Positions 23,777 through 32,081 are shown, numbered from the stretch's first letter. The stretch: DNA of 64,000 bases from Streptomyces sp. Ru62 (GCF_002920615.1 NZ_PQSU01000022.1:111703-175702), one strand, 5' to 3'. Notes: generated from the letters alone by a model not told the origin. Numbers and translations: made by a program.

Positions 23777-24409
23777 TCAGAGCTCGGGGCCGTCCCCGGG
23801 CTCCTCCTGGTAGGAGTAGCGCTGCTCCTTCCAGGGATCGCCGATGTTGTGGTAGCCGCGCTCCTCCCAGAAGCCGCGGCGGTCGGCGGTCATGTACTCC
23901 ACACCCCGGACCCATTTGGGCCCCTTCCAGGCGTACAGGTGGGGCACGATCAGCCGGACCGGGAAGCCGTGCTCGGCGGTGAGCAGCTCTCCGTCCTTGT
24001 GGGTGGCGAAGATCGTGCGGTCGGAGAGGAAGTCCGCGAGGCGCAGGTTCGAGCTGAAGCCGTACTCCGCCCAGACCATCACATGGGTGACGTCCGGCGC
24101 CGGCGGGGCCAGGTCCACGAGCGCGCGGGCCGGGATGCCGCCCCACTCCGCGCCGACCATGCTGAACTTCGTCACGCAGTGCAGATCGGCCACCACCGTC
24201 GTGTACGGCAGGGCCGTGAACTCCTCGTGGTCCCAGGTGTGCTTGTCGCCGTCGGCGGTGGCGCCGAAGACCCTGAACTCCCAGCGCTCGGGCCGGAACT
24301 TCGGGACCGGCCCGTAGTGCGTGACCGGCCAGCCGCGCTGGAGCCGCTGACCCGGCGGAAGCTCGGAACCTGCCGCTGCCCCAGACTCTCGCTCCACCGG
24401 ATGACCCAT
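23777..24409 (-). CDS. sulfite-oxidase-family molybdopterin oxidoreductase
   Basis: 210 residues from ATG 24409 with a weak AGGA site; a start 69 bp upstream would add a poorly conserved N-terminus. The oxidoreductase molybdopterin domain spans about residues 25-190: RLQRGWPVTHYGPVPKFRPERWEFRVFG, then VVADLHCVTKFSMVGAEWGGIP with Cys78, the expected molybdenum ligand, and FPVRLIVPHLYAWKGPKWVRGVEY. There is no Tat signal, so it is probably cytoplasmic. It is convergent with DUF4396 and divergent from bfr. Confidence 0.9.
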   Translation of the reverse strand: MGHPVERESGAAAGSELPPGQRLQRGWPVTHYGPVPKFRPERWEFRVFGATADGDKHTWDHEEFTALPYTTVVADLHCVTKFSMVGAEWGGIPARALVDLAPPAPDVTHVMVWAEYGFSSNLRLADFLSDRTIFATHKDGELLTAEHGFPVRLIVPHLYAWKGPKWVRGVEYMTADRRGFWEERGYHNIGDPWKEQRYSYQEEPGDGPEL

Positions 24410-24485
24410 GTATCCATCCTGACAGACCTCGGGCAGTGCCCCTGACCACCCACTCCCGAACCGGGCAACTACTATCAACTCGGGA

Positions 24486-24510
24486 CGTACTTACTAAGTG
24501 CGTACTTACT
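24486..24510. promoter_or_regulatory. interleaved repeats upstream of bfr
   Basis: CGTACTTACT occurs twice with 15-bp period (24486-24495 and 24501-24510). Between them lie the inverted repeats ACTTA-C-TAAGT (24489-24499) and TAAGT-GCGT-ACTTA (24495-24508). It is AT-richer than its surroundings and sits 70 bp before the bfr start, in the divergent region with the molybdopterin gene. A regulator site is likely; the identity is unknown. Confidence 0.55.
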
Positions 24511-24580
24511 GGACGATCTTCCCCACCGGTGCAATCATGCGGCGCTATCGGCCGGGTCCACCTGGAAGGAGTCCACAGCG

Positions 24581-25099
24581 ATGCAAGGCGACCCCGAGGT
24601 CATCGAACTGCTCAACGAACAGCTGACCGCCGAGCTGACCGCGATCAACCAGTACTTCCTGCATGCCAAGCTCCAGGACCACAAGGGGTGGACGAAGCTC
24701 GCCCGGTACACGCGCGCGGAGTCGTTCGACGAGATGCGGCACGCCGAGGTCCTCACCGACCGCATCCTGCTCCTCGACGGCCTGCCGAACTACCAGCGGC
24801 TCTTCCATGTGCGGGTCGGGCAGACGGTGACCGAGATGTTCCAGGCCGACCGGCAGATCGAGGTCGAGGCCATCGACCGGCTGCGCCGGGGCATCCAGGT
24901 GATGCGCGAGAAGGACGACATCACGTCGGCGAACGTCTTCGAGGCGATCCTGGCCGACGAGGAGCACCACATCGACTACCTGGACACCCAGCTGGAGCTG
25001 GTGGACAAGCTGGGCGAGGCGCTCTACCTGTCGACCGTCATCGAGCAGAGCCAGCCCGACTCCTCGGGCCCGGGCACGGACGGCTTCTCCACCCACTGA
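24581..25099 (+). CDS. bfr: bacterioferritin
   Basis: 172 residues from ATG with GGAAGGAG upstream. Ferroxidase ligands are all present at the canonical numbers: Glu18, Glu51, His54, Glu94, Glu127 and His130; Met52 is the haem ligand. It forms the 24-mer shell that oxidises and stores iron. The C-terminus (SSGPGTDGFSTH) is slightly longer than in E. coli Bfr. The gene is convergent with bfd, which serves iron release. Confidence 0.97.
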   Translation: MQGDPEVIELLNEQLTAELTAINQYFLHAKLQDHKGWTKLARYTRAESFDEMRHAEVLTDRILLLDGLPNYQRLFHVRVGQTVTEMFQADRQIEVEAIDRLRRGIQVMREKDDITSANVFEAILADEEHHIDYLDTQLELVDKLGEALYLSTVIEQSQPDSSGPGTDGFSTH

Positions 25100-25118
25100 G
25101 CCCTCGCGGGGGCGGACG

Positions 25119-25343
25119 CTACGCGGCGTCGTCCAGCGGTACGAGGGCCGGGGCGCGCTGGTCGATCAGTTCCCGGCGGGGGCAGGCACCACGGCCGAGC
25201 AGCGCCTGGATGCGCCGCACGCAGCCGCCGCAGTCGGTGCCCGCCTTGCAGGCCGAGGCTATCTGGCGCGGTGTGCAGGCGCCGTTCTCCGCGTGCTGCT
25301 TGACCTGGTCCTCGGTGACACCGAAGCAGCTGCAGACGTACAC
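25119..25343 (-). CDS. bfd: bacterioferritin-associated ferredoxin
   Basis: 74 residues from GTG with GGGAGGTG upstream. It has the [2Fe-2S] Bfd fold: Cys4 and Cys6 (YVCSCFGVTEDQV) and Cys38 and Cys41 (AGTDCGGCVRRI). It donates electrons to the Bfr haem to reduce and release stored iron. An iron box lies upstream at 25388-25406, so it should be expressed when iron is short. Confidence 0.95.
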   Translation of the reverse strand: MYVCSCFGVTEDQVKQHAENGACTPRQIASACKAGTDCGGCVRRIQALLGRGACPRRELIDQRAPALVPLDDAA

Positions 25344-25387
25344 GCGGATTCACCTCCCGACGGGGTCACTGTTCCTGCCACCCCATT

Positions 25388-25406
25388 TCCGGTGAGGCAA
25401 ACCTAA
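25388..25406 (-). promoter_or_regulatory. iron box (DmdR1/IdeR-type) of bfd
   Basis: On the minus strand TTAGGTTTGCCTCACCGGA matches 15 of 19 positions of the iron-box consensus TTAGGTTAGGCTCACCTAA, 45 bp upstream of the bfd start. An iron-loaded DtxR-family repressor would bind here. Confidence 0.75.
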
Positions 25407-25441
25407 CCTTACCCATCCCCCCGGCAGCCGCAAAAGTGGCA

Positions 25442-25471
25442 GGGGCGCGGATCGGATGTGATCCGCGCCCC
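25442..25471 (-). terminator. terminator of the DAHP synthase gene
   Basis: Perfect 12-bp stem GGGGCGCGGATC with its complement around GGATGT, 40 bp past the DAHP synthase stop and just before the bfd promoter, which it insulates. Confidence 0.8.
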
Positions 25472-25510
25472 AGGACTCCGCGTCACAGGACGGTCGCTAC
25501 CGGTCCCCGG

Positions 25511-26863
25511 TCACTGGTCCCGGTACATCTCGGCCACCAGGAACGCCAGGTCCAGCGACTGGCTGCGGTTCAGCCGCGGGTCGCAGGCCGTCTCGTAGCG
25601 CTGGTGCAGGTCGTCCACGAAGATCTCGTCGCCGCCGCCCACGCACTCGGTGACGTCGTCGCCGGTCAGCTCGACGTGGATGCCGCCCGGGTGGGTGCCC
25701 AGCGCCTTGTGGACCTCGAAGAAGCCCTTCACCTCGTCGAGCACGTCGTCGAAGCGGCGGGTCTTGTGCCCGGAGGCCGCCTCGAACGTGTTGCCGTGCA
25801 TCGGGTCGGTCACCCAGGCCACCGTCGCACCGGACGCCGTGACCTTCTCGACCAGCTCGGGGAGCTTGTCGCGGATCTGGCCGGCGCCCATGCGGACGAT
25901 GAAGGTCAGCCGGCCCGGCTCCCGCTCGGGGTCGAGGCGGTCGATGTAGCGCAGCGCCTCCTCGGCCGTCGTGGTCGGACCGAGCTTGATGCCGATCGGG
26001 TTGCGGATCTTCGAGGCGAACTCGATGTGCGCGTGGTCCAGCTGCCGGGTGCGCTCGCCGATCCACACCATGTGCGCCGAGACGTCGTACAGCTTGCCGG
26101 TGCGGGAGTCGACCCGGGTCAGGGCGGACTCGTAGTCCAGCAGCAGCGCCTCGTGCGAGGAGTAGAACTCGACGGTCTTGAACTCCTCCGGGTCGGTGCC
26201 GCAGGCCCGCATGAAGTTCAGCGCGCTGTCGATCTCGCGCGCGAGCTGCTCGTAGCGCTGGCCCGACGGCGAGGTCCGCACGAAGTCCTGGTTCCAGGCG
26301 TGCACCTGGCGCAGGTCGGCGTAACCGCCGGTGGTGAAGGCGCGCACCAGGTTCAGCGTCGAGGCCGACGCGTGGTACATGCGCTTCAGCCGCTCCGGGT
26401 CCGGGATGCGGCTGGCCTCGGTGAAGTCGAAGCCGTTGACGGAGTCGCCCCGGTACACCGGGAGCGTCACGCCGTCGCGGGTCTCGGTGGGCTTGGAGCG
26501 GGGCTTGGAGTACTGGCCCGCGATCCGGCCGACCTTGACCACGGGCACGGAGGCCGCGTAGGTGAGGACGGCACCCATCTGGAGCAGCGTCTTGAGCTTG
26601 TTGCGGATGTGGTCGGCGGACACCGCGTCGAAGGCCTCGGCGCAGTCGCCGCCCTGGAGGAGGAACGCCTCTCCCTTGGCGACGGCCGCCATCCGGGCGC
26701 GCAGCTGGTCGCACTCGCCCGCGAAGACGAGCGGCGGATACGACTCGAGGTCCGCGATCACTGCGCGCAGAGCCTCGGGGTCGGGGTACTCGGGCTGCTG
26801 CGCCGCGGGCAGGTTTCGCCAGGTGTTGCCAGCGCTCGGGCTGGTCTTAGCGTTCACGGTCAC
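25511..26863 (-). CDS. aroH: class II DAHP synthase, first shikimate step
   Basis: 450 residues from GTG 26863; the second GTG (26857) is better spaced from GGAG and may be the real start. It condenses PEP and erythrose 4-phosphate. Class II motifs: LLQGGDCAEAF, KVGRIAGQYSKPRSKPTE, WIGERTRQLDHAHIEF, NPIGIKLGPT, WVTDPMHGNT and GGIHVELTGDDVTEC. The divergent partner is the attenuator-controlled anthranilate synthase, so entry to the pathway and its Trp branch share one intergenic region. M. tuberculosis AroG (Rv2178c) is the same class. Confidence 0.96.
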   Translation of the reverse strand: MTVNAKTSPSAGNTWRNLPAAQQPEYPDPEALRAVIADLESYPPLVFAGECDQLRARMAAVAKGEAFLLQGGDCAEAFDAVSADHIRNKLKTLLQMGAVLTYAASVPVVKVGRIAGQYSKPRSKPTETRDGVTLPVYRGDSVNGFDFTEASRIPDPERLKRMYHASASTLNLVRAFTTGGYADLRQVHAWNQDFVRTSPSGQRYEQLAREIDSALNFMRACGTDPEEFKTVEFYSSHEALLLDYESALTRVDSRTGKLYDVSAHMVWIGERTRQLDHAHIEFASKIRNPIGIKLGPTTTAEEALRYIDRLDPEREPGRLTFIVRMGAGQIRDKLPELVEKVTASGATVAWVTDPMHGNTFEAASGHKTRRFDDVLDEVKGFFEVHKALGTHPGGIHVELTGDDVTECVGGGDEIFVDDLHQRYETACDPRLNRSQSLDLAFLVAEMYRDQ

Positions 26864-26959
26864 GAGCTCCACATTACGGGGTGATGTCGTGGGGTCCTGT
26901 CGGTGCTCATTTGATGAGACACCGTGTGCACAGTGCGGACGTGGGATAGGCTGCACGGC

Positions 26960-27016
26960 ATGTTCGCGCTTTCGACCCAGAACTGGTGGTGGACCGCTCA
27001 TCCGGCGGCCCACTGA
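26960..27016 (+). CDS. trpL: trp leader peptide (18 aa, three Trp codons in a row)
   Basis: ATG 26960 to TGA 27014-27016 encodes MFALSTQNWWWTAHPAAH. The Trp codons are at 26984-26992. TAGGCT seven bases before the ATG suggests a leaderless transcript starting at the ATG, with a possible -35 TGTGCA. It is the sensor of Trp-tRNA for the downstream attenuator and is not expected to act as a peptide. Similar leaders are known for Streptomyces trpEG genes. Confidence 0.93.
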   Translation: MFALSTQNWWWTAHPAAH

Positions 27017-27064
27017 CTAGCGCGTACGCAAGACTTCGCGAAGGCCGCCCGAGGGGCGGCCTTC
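27004..27064 (+). promoter_or_regulatory. trp transcription attenuator
   Basis: Terminator stem: GAAGGCCGCCC (27040-27050), loop GAG, complement to 27064, a perfect 11-bp hairpin. The competing segment GGCGGCC (27004-27010), inside the leader frame 12 bp after the Trp codons, can pair with GGCCGCC (27043-27049). A ribosome stalled at Trp leaves this free and prevents the terminator; a ribosome reaching the stop covers it and termination follows. Confidence 0.88.
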
Positions 27065-27117
27065 GGTGTGTCCGGGGCCGTTCCTCTCCGTCAGACGACT
27101 CAGAAGGAACCCGACCC

Positions 27118-28974
27118 GTGGACCTCATGGACCTGCTGTCCGATCCCCGCCCCTTCGCCCTGCTCCGCCGCCGCACCCCGGGCCGTGACGAGCACCTGGT
27201 GGAGGTACTGCTCGGCCCGGTGACCAGCCGGGACCGGCTCGCCGACCTGCCCGACGAGGGTCTCGCCCTGGTCCCGTTCCGGCAGATCCGCGAGCGCGGC
27301 TTCGACGTCCGCGACGACGGCACCCCGCTGCTGGTGCTGACCCCGCAGGAGACGCACACGCTGCCGCTGGACGAGGCCCTGGCCCAGCTCCCCGCGCACG
27401 ACGTACGGGTCGAGGGCGGCGGCTTCGACGTGGGCGACGAGGAGTACGCGGAGACCGTCGGTCGGGTGCTGCGCGAGGAGATCGGGCGGGGCGAGGGCGC
27501 GAACTTCGTGATCCGGCGCACCTACGAGGGCGAGATCCCCGGCTTCGGCCGCGCGGACGCGCTCGCGCTGTTCCGGCGGCTGCTGGAGGGCGAGCGGGGC
27601 GCGTACTGGACGTTCGTGGTGCACACCGGGGACCGGACGCTGGTGGGCGCGAGTCCGGAGGTGCACGTGCGGATGAGCGGCGGGACCGTCGTGATGAACC
27701 CGATCAGCGGGACGTACCGCTATCCCGCCGAGGGGCCGACCCCCGAGCACCTGCTCGGCTTCCTCGCCGACGGCAAGGAGATCGAGGAGCTGTCGATGGT
27801 CGTCGACGAGGAGCTCAAGATGATGTGCACCGTCGGCGACATGGGCGGGGTCGTGGTCGGCCCGCGGCTGAAGGAGATGGCGCACCTCGCGCACACCGAG
27901 TACGAGCTGCGCGGCAAGTCCTCGCTGGACGTGCGGGAGGTGCTGCGGGAGACCATGTTCGCGGCGACGGTGACCGGGTCGCCGGTGCAGAACGCGTGCC
28001 GGGTGATCGAGCGGCACGAGGCCGGTGGACGCGGGTACTACGCCGGGGCGCTCGCCCTGCTCGGGCGGGACTCCGGGGGCGCGCAGACCCTCGACTCCCC
28101 CATCCTGATCCGCACCGCCGACATCTGTGCCGACGGCCGGCTGCGCGTCCCGGTGGGGGCGACGCTGGTGCGCGGCTCCGATCCTGCGGGCGAGGTCGCC
28201 GAGACCCATGCGAAGGCGGCGGGCGTGCTGGCCGCCCTCGGGGTACGGCCGTCCCGGCCGCGGGCGGAGCGGGAGCCTGCGCGGCTGGCCGACGATCCGC
28301 GGGTGCGGGCCGCGCTGGACGGGCGCCGGGCCGGGCTCGCGCCGTTCTGGCTGCGGATGCAGGAGCGCGTGCCGGAGCCGGCCGGCCACGCGCTGGTGGT
28401 CGACGGCGAGGACACCTTCACGGCGATGCTGGCGCACGTGCTGCGCTCGGGCGGCCTGGAGGTGACGGTACGGCGGTACGACGAGCCGGGACTGCGGGCT
28501 GCGGTGCTCGCGCACCGGGGGCCGGTGGTGCTGGGCCCCGGTCCGGGTGACCCGCGTGACGGGGCCGATCCGAAGATGCGCTTCCTGCGCGAGCTGGTGG
28601 CCACCGTGATCCGCGAGCACCGGCACGGGGTGCTGGGCGTCTGCCTGGGGCATGAGCTGGTCGCGGCCGAGCTGGGTCTGGAGCTGGTCCGCAAGGAGGT
28701 GCCGTACCAGGGGGCGCAGACGGAGATCGACCTGTTCGGGCGGCCGGAGACGGTCGGGTTCTACAACAGCTTCGTCGCGCGGTGCGACGAGGAGGCGGCC
28801 CGCGAACTGGCGGCGCACGGCGTCGAGGTGAGCCGCGCGGCCAACGGCGAGGTGCACGCCCTGCGGGGCCCCGGCTTCGCGGGCGTGCAGTTCCACCCCG
28901 AGTCGGTGCTGACCCTGAACGGCGCGGCGGTCGTACGGGAGCTGATCGGTCAGCTGCGCCGCACGACCGTGTAG
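27118..28974 (+). CDS. trpEG: fused anthranilate synthase TrpE-TrpG
   Basis: 618 residues from GTG with AAGGA nine bases upstream. The chorismate-binding TrpE part spans about residues 1-400 (MNPISGTYRYPAEGPT, HTEYELRGKSSLDVREVLRETMF, GSPVQNACRVIERHE, YYAGALALLG). The glutamine amidotransferase part spans about 425-618, with triad Cys509 (GVCLGHE), His593 and Glu595 (VQFHPES). It makes anthranilate from chorismate and glutamine. The fused PhzE-like order is the usual Streptomyces form. The N-terminus (FALLRRRTPGRDEHL) shows no obvious LLES Trp-binding motif, so feedback inhibition may be weak; attenuation supplies control. Confidence 0.94.
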   Translation: MDLMDLLSDPRPFALLRRRTPGRDEHLVEVLLGPVTSRDRLADLPDEGLALVPFRQIRERGFDVRDDGTPLLVLTPQETHTLPLDEALAQLPAHDVRVEGGGFDVGDEEYAETVGRVLREEIGRGEGANFVIRRTYEGEIPGFGRADALALFRRLLEGERGAYWTFVVHTGDRTLVGASPEVHVRMSGGTVVMNPISGTYRYPAEGPTPEHLLGFLADGKEIEELSMVVDEELKMMCTVGDMGGVVVGPRLKEMAHLAHTEYELRGKSSLDVREVLRETMFAATVTGSPVQNACRVIERHEAGGRGYYAGALALLGRDSGGAQTLDSPILIRTADICADGRLRVPVGATLVRGSDPAGEVAETHAKAAGVLAALGVRPSRPRAEREPARLADDPRVRAALDGRRAGLAPFWLRMQERVPEPAGHALVVDGEDTFTAMLAHVLRSGGLEVTVRRYDEPGLRAAVLAHRGPVVLGPGPGDPRDGADPKMRFLRELVATVIREHRHGVLGVCLGHELVAAELGLELVRKEVPYQGAQTEIDLFGRPETVGFYNSFVARCDEEAARELAAHGVEVSRAANGEVHALRGPGFAGVQFHPESVLTLNGAAVVRELIGQLRRTTV

Positions 28975-28990
28975 CCGCCGGGCGCCGCCG

Positions 28991-30019
28991 TCAGCCGAAG
29001 AACACCCCGATCTCCTGGTACAGCTTCGGGTCCACCGTCTTCAGCCGGGCCGTCGCCTCGGCCAGGGGGACGCGGACGATGTCGGTGGCGCGCAGGGCGA
29101 CCATCGTGCCGAAGTCGCCGTCGTGGACGCAGTCGATGGCGTGCAGACCGAAGCGGGTGGCGAGCCAGCGGTCGAAGGCGCTCGGGGTGCCGCCGCGCTG
29201 GACGTGCCCGAGGACCGTCGTACGGGCCTCCTTCCCGGTGCGCCTCTCGATCTCCTTGGCCAGCCACTCGCCCACCCCGGACAGCCGGACGTGCCCGAAG
29301 GAGTCCCGCGACCGGTCCTTGAGCACCATGTCGCCGTCCTTCGGCACGGCGCCCTCGGCGACGACCACGATCGGCGCGTACGACGCCCGGAACCGGGAGG
29401 TCACCCAGTCGCAGACCTGCTCGATGTCGAAGCGCTGCTCGGGGATGAGGATGACGTTGGCGCCGCCGGCCAGGCCGGAGTGGAGGGCGATCCAGCCGGC
29501 GTGCCGGCCCATCACCTCCACCACGAGGACCCGCATGTGGGACTCGGCGGTGGTGTGCAGCCGGTCGATGGCCTCGGTGGCGATGTTGACGGCGGTGTCG
29601 AAGCCGAAGGTGTAGTCGGTGGCCGCCAGGTCGTTGTCTATCGTCTTCGGCACTCCGACGCAGGGCACCCCGTACTCGCCGGACAACCGCGCGGCGACGC
29701 CCAGGGTGTCCTCGCCACCGATCACGATGAGGGCCTGGACGTCCAGCTTGGCCAGGTTGTCCTTGATCCGGCGGATGCCGTCGTCGACCTTGAGGGGGTT
29801 GGTCCGCGAGGAGCCGAGGATGGTGCCGCCGCGGGGCAGGATGCCGCGCACCGCGGGGATGTCGAGACGGACGGTGTCGCCTTCCAGGGGACCCCGCCAG
29901 CCGTCCCGGAAGCCGACGAAGTCATAGCCGTACTCCTGCACGCCCTTGCGGACGATGCCCCGGATGACGGCGTTGAGCCCGGGGCAGTCGCCGCCTCCGG
30001 TCAGTACTCCGACCCGCAT
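28991..30019 (-). CDS. pfkA: 6-phosphofructokinase, group with PPi-type signature
   Basis: 342 residues from ATG with GAAGGGAC upstream. It phosphorylates fructose 6-phosphate. Motifs: VLTGGGDCPGLNAVIRG, the phosphoryl-donor loop VIGGEDTLG, VPKTIDNDL with the catalytic Asp128, and EVMGRHAGWIAL. Asp104 (in GGEDT) and Lys125 (PKTIDND) are the residues that mark pyrophosphate-dependent enzymes, where ATP enzymes have Gly at both. Streptomyces have several pfkA copies; donor choice here needs an assay. The promoter carries a Crp-type site at 30066-30081. Confidence 0.93.
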   Translation of the reverse strand: MRVGVLTGGGDCPGLNAVIRGIVRKGVQEYGYDFVGFRDGWRGPLEGDTVRLDIPAVRGILPRGGTILGSSRTNPLKVDDGIRRIKDNLAKLDVQALIVIGGEDTLGVAARLSGEYGVPCVGVPKTIDNDLAATDYTFGFDTAVNIATEAIDRLHTTAESHMRVLVVEVMGRHAGWIALHSGLAGGANVILIPEQRFDIEQVCDWVTSRFRASYAPIVVVAEGAVPKDGDMVLKDRSRDSFGHVRLSGVGEWLAKEIERRTGKEARTTVLGHVQRGGTPSAFDRWLATRFGLHAIDCVHDGDFGTMVALRATDIVRVPLAEATARLKTVDPKLYQEIGVFFG

Positions 30020-30065
30020 GGAAATGTCCCTTCGCAGCGGTTCCCTGACACCCGGTCACGCTAAT

Positions 30066-30081
30066 GGTGATTCAGGTCACA
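30066..30081. promoter_or_regulatory. Crp-type site at the pfkA promoter
   Basis: GGTGATTCAGGTCACA matches the GTG-N6-G-N-CAC motif reported for Streptomyces Crp. It lies directly upstream of a likely -10 (TAGCGT, minus strand, 30063-30058) for pfkA and would overlap the spacer or -35, so repression is the simplest reading. Confidence 0.6.
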
Positions 30082-30138
30082 CCGGGAGAGGCGGGAAGGG
30101 TGATTCCGGTGCACGGCCGGAAGCGGGCCGTGCCGGTC

Positions 30139-30813
30139 CTACTCCTCGTCCAGGCCGCGCTCGATCGCGTACCGCACCAGCTCCACCCGGTTGTGCAGCT
30201 GGAGCTTGCCGAGGGTGTTCTGCACGTGGTTCTGCACCGTGCGGTGGGAGATGACGAGGCGTTCGGCGATCTGTTTGTAGCTCAGGCCCTTCGCCACCAG
30301 CCGCAGCACCTCCGTCTCCCGGTCCGTCAGCCGGGGGGCGCCCGGCTCGTCGGCGTCCGGCGCGGGCGCGGGCTCGGCGGCCAGCCGCCGGTACTCGCCG
30401 AGGACCAGCCCGGCGAGGCCCGGCGTGAACACCGGGTCGCCGACGGCGGTACGGCGCACCGCGTCGAGCAGTTCCTCGGTGGAGGCCGACTTCAGCAGGT
30501 AGCCGGTCGCGCCGGACTTCACGGCCTCCAGCACGTCCGCGTGCTCGCCGCTCGCCGAGAGGACGAGGACGCGCAACGCCGGGTTGTGGCCGACGAGTTC
30601 CTTGCACACCTGGACGCCGGGCTTGGCCGGCAGGTTGAGGTCCAGCACGAGGACGTCGGGGGCGGCGGCCTTGGCGCGGCGGACCGCCTGCTCGCCGTCG
30701 CCGGCGGTGGCGACCACCTCGAAGCCGGACTCGGCCAGGTCACGGGCGACCGCGTCACGCCACATCGGGTGGTCGTCCACCACCATGACCTTGATCGGGT
30801 CCTGCTGTGTCAT
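30139..30813 (-). CDS. NarL/LuxR-type response regulator
   Basis: 224 residues; the ATG overlaps the kinase stop by four bases. Receiver domain (about 1-125): acidic pair VMVVDDHPMWR, phospho-Asp in DVLVLDLNLP, and Lys in GYLLKSAS. LuxR HTH near the C-terminus: LTDRETEVLRLVAKGLSYKQIAERLVISHRTVQNHVQNTLGKLQLHNR. Cognate partner of the sensor kinase immediately upstream. Target genes cannot be inferred. Confidence 0.95.
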   Translation of the reverse strand: MTQQDPIKVMVVDDHPMWRDAVARDLAESGFEVVATAGDGEQAVRRAKAAAPDVLVLDLNLPAKPGVQVCKELVGHNPALRVLVLSASGEHADVLEAVKSGATGYLLKSASTEELLDAVRRTAVGDPVFTPGLAGLVLGEYRRLAAEPAPAPDADEPGAPRLTDRETEVLRLVAKGLSYKQIAERLVISHRTVQNHVQNTLGKLQLHNRVELVRYAIERGLDEE

Positions 30814-32045
30814 CGCTGCTCCGCCTTCTTCCCCCGCGCCCGCACGGCGCCCTTCGGTACCTTCAGTTCCACTTCCGTGCCCTGTCCGGGTACGGAGACG
30901 ATCTCGGCGCTGCCGCCGAGGTCGCGCAGCCGGCCCCGGATCGACTGGGCCACCCCCAGCCGGCCCTCGCCCTCGGCCTGCGCCAGCCGGCCCTCGGGGA
31001 TGCCGGGGCCGTCGTCCCGGACGGTGACGACGACCTCGTCCGGCTCGTCCTCCACCAGGATCCAGGCCCGGGCCTCGGCCCCCGCGTGCAGGCGCACGTT
31101 GTCCAGGGCGGCCCCGACCGCGGCGGCCACCTCGCGGGCCGCGGCCGACGGCAGCAGCACCGGTGCACCGGGCTCGGCGAGGCTGACCCGGGCGCACGCG
31201 TACCGGGCGAGCAGGGAGCGCAGGTCGACCGGGCCGGCCGGGTCGTCCTCGTCCGGCTCCTCCACCGCGCGGACCACGGCGCCGGCCGCCAGGTCCTCCG
31301 AGACCCGGGACACCGGGACCAGGCCGCCCGACACCAGCGTGCGCAGCGCCACCTCCTGCTCCCCGGCCAGCCGGCCCAGTTCGGCCGCCTCGCCGCCGAG
31401 GGCCGCGCCCCGGCGCTTCACCATCGCCAGCACCTGGAGCACGCTGTCGTGGATGTCCCGGGCCAGCCGCTCCCGCTCCCGGGTGGCGGCCTCGATCTCC
31501 AGCGCGCGGGCGAGGGTGCGCTCGGAGGCGCGGGCCACCTCCACCACGTAGCCGATGGCGATGGAGGCCACCCAGACGAGGATCACGTTGTGCACGGTGT
31601 CCCGGGCCGGGTGGCCGCGCTCGACCAGGTTGACGGCGGCCACGGCCGTGGAGGCGACGGCCGCCCAGCGCCAGCCGCCCTTGACGGCGAAGGCCAGCAC
31701 CGCGCCCGCCGTCCATATCGACGGCAGGGTGGGGCCACCGCCCGCGATCCGCTCGTGGCTGTCGGCGACCGGGGTGAGCAGGATGCCGACGAGGGCGACG
31801 GTCAGGTCGGCGGCCAGGAAGCGCCGGGTGCAGCTCGCCGCGCCCGCCACCTTGGGCAGGGTGGCGAGGGTCCACACGGCCAGGACGGCGTAGTAGGCCA
31901 CGGCGACCCAGGGCCGCCTGAAGTGGTCGTACGCGGTGGCGCACAGGCCGATCGCGTACAGCATGGTCAGGACGCGGTAGCCGGCGAGCGCCCGCCACAG
32001 CGGCAGCTCGACCGACATGCGCATGACGCGTTCACGCTTCGGCAT
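30810..32045 (-). CDS. sensor histidine kinase, HisKA_3 type
   Basis: 411 residues from ATG with a G-rich site upstream. The first 190 residues hold about five membrane helices with little extracellular sequence, typical of the MacS-like/DUF5931 sensor part. The dimerisation box RERLARDIHDSVLQVLAMVKRRG carries the phospho-His, and the ATPase domain has ALDNVRLHAGA (N box) and VRDDGPGIP (G1). It is the first gene of a two-gene operon with the response regulator. Confidence 0.94.
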   Translation of the reverse strand: MPKRERVMRMSVELPLWRALAGYRVLTMLYAIGLCATAYDHFRRPWVAVAYYAVLAVWTLATLPKVAGAASCTRRFLAADLTVALVGILLTPVADSHERIAGGGPTLPSIWTAGAVLAFAVKGGWRWAAVASTAVAAVNLVERGHPARDTVHNVILVWVASIAIGYVVEVARASERTLARALEIEAATRERERLARDIHDSVLQVLAMVKRRGAALGGEAAELGRLAGEQEVALRTLVSGGLVPVSRVSEDLAAGAVVRAVEEPDEDDPAGPVDLRSLLARYACARVSLAEPGAPVLLPSAAAREVAAAVGAALDNVRLHAGAEARAWILVEDEPDEVVVTVRDDGPGIPEGRLAQAEGEGRLGVAQSIRGRLRDLGGSAEIVSVPGQGTEVELKVPKGAVRARGKKAEQR

Positions 32046-32081
32046 GTCCCCCGGTTCCCCCCGGCTCCCCGTTGTGCCCGT

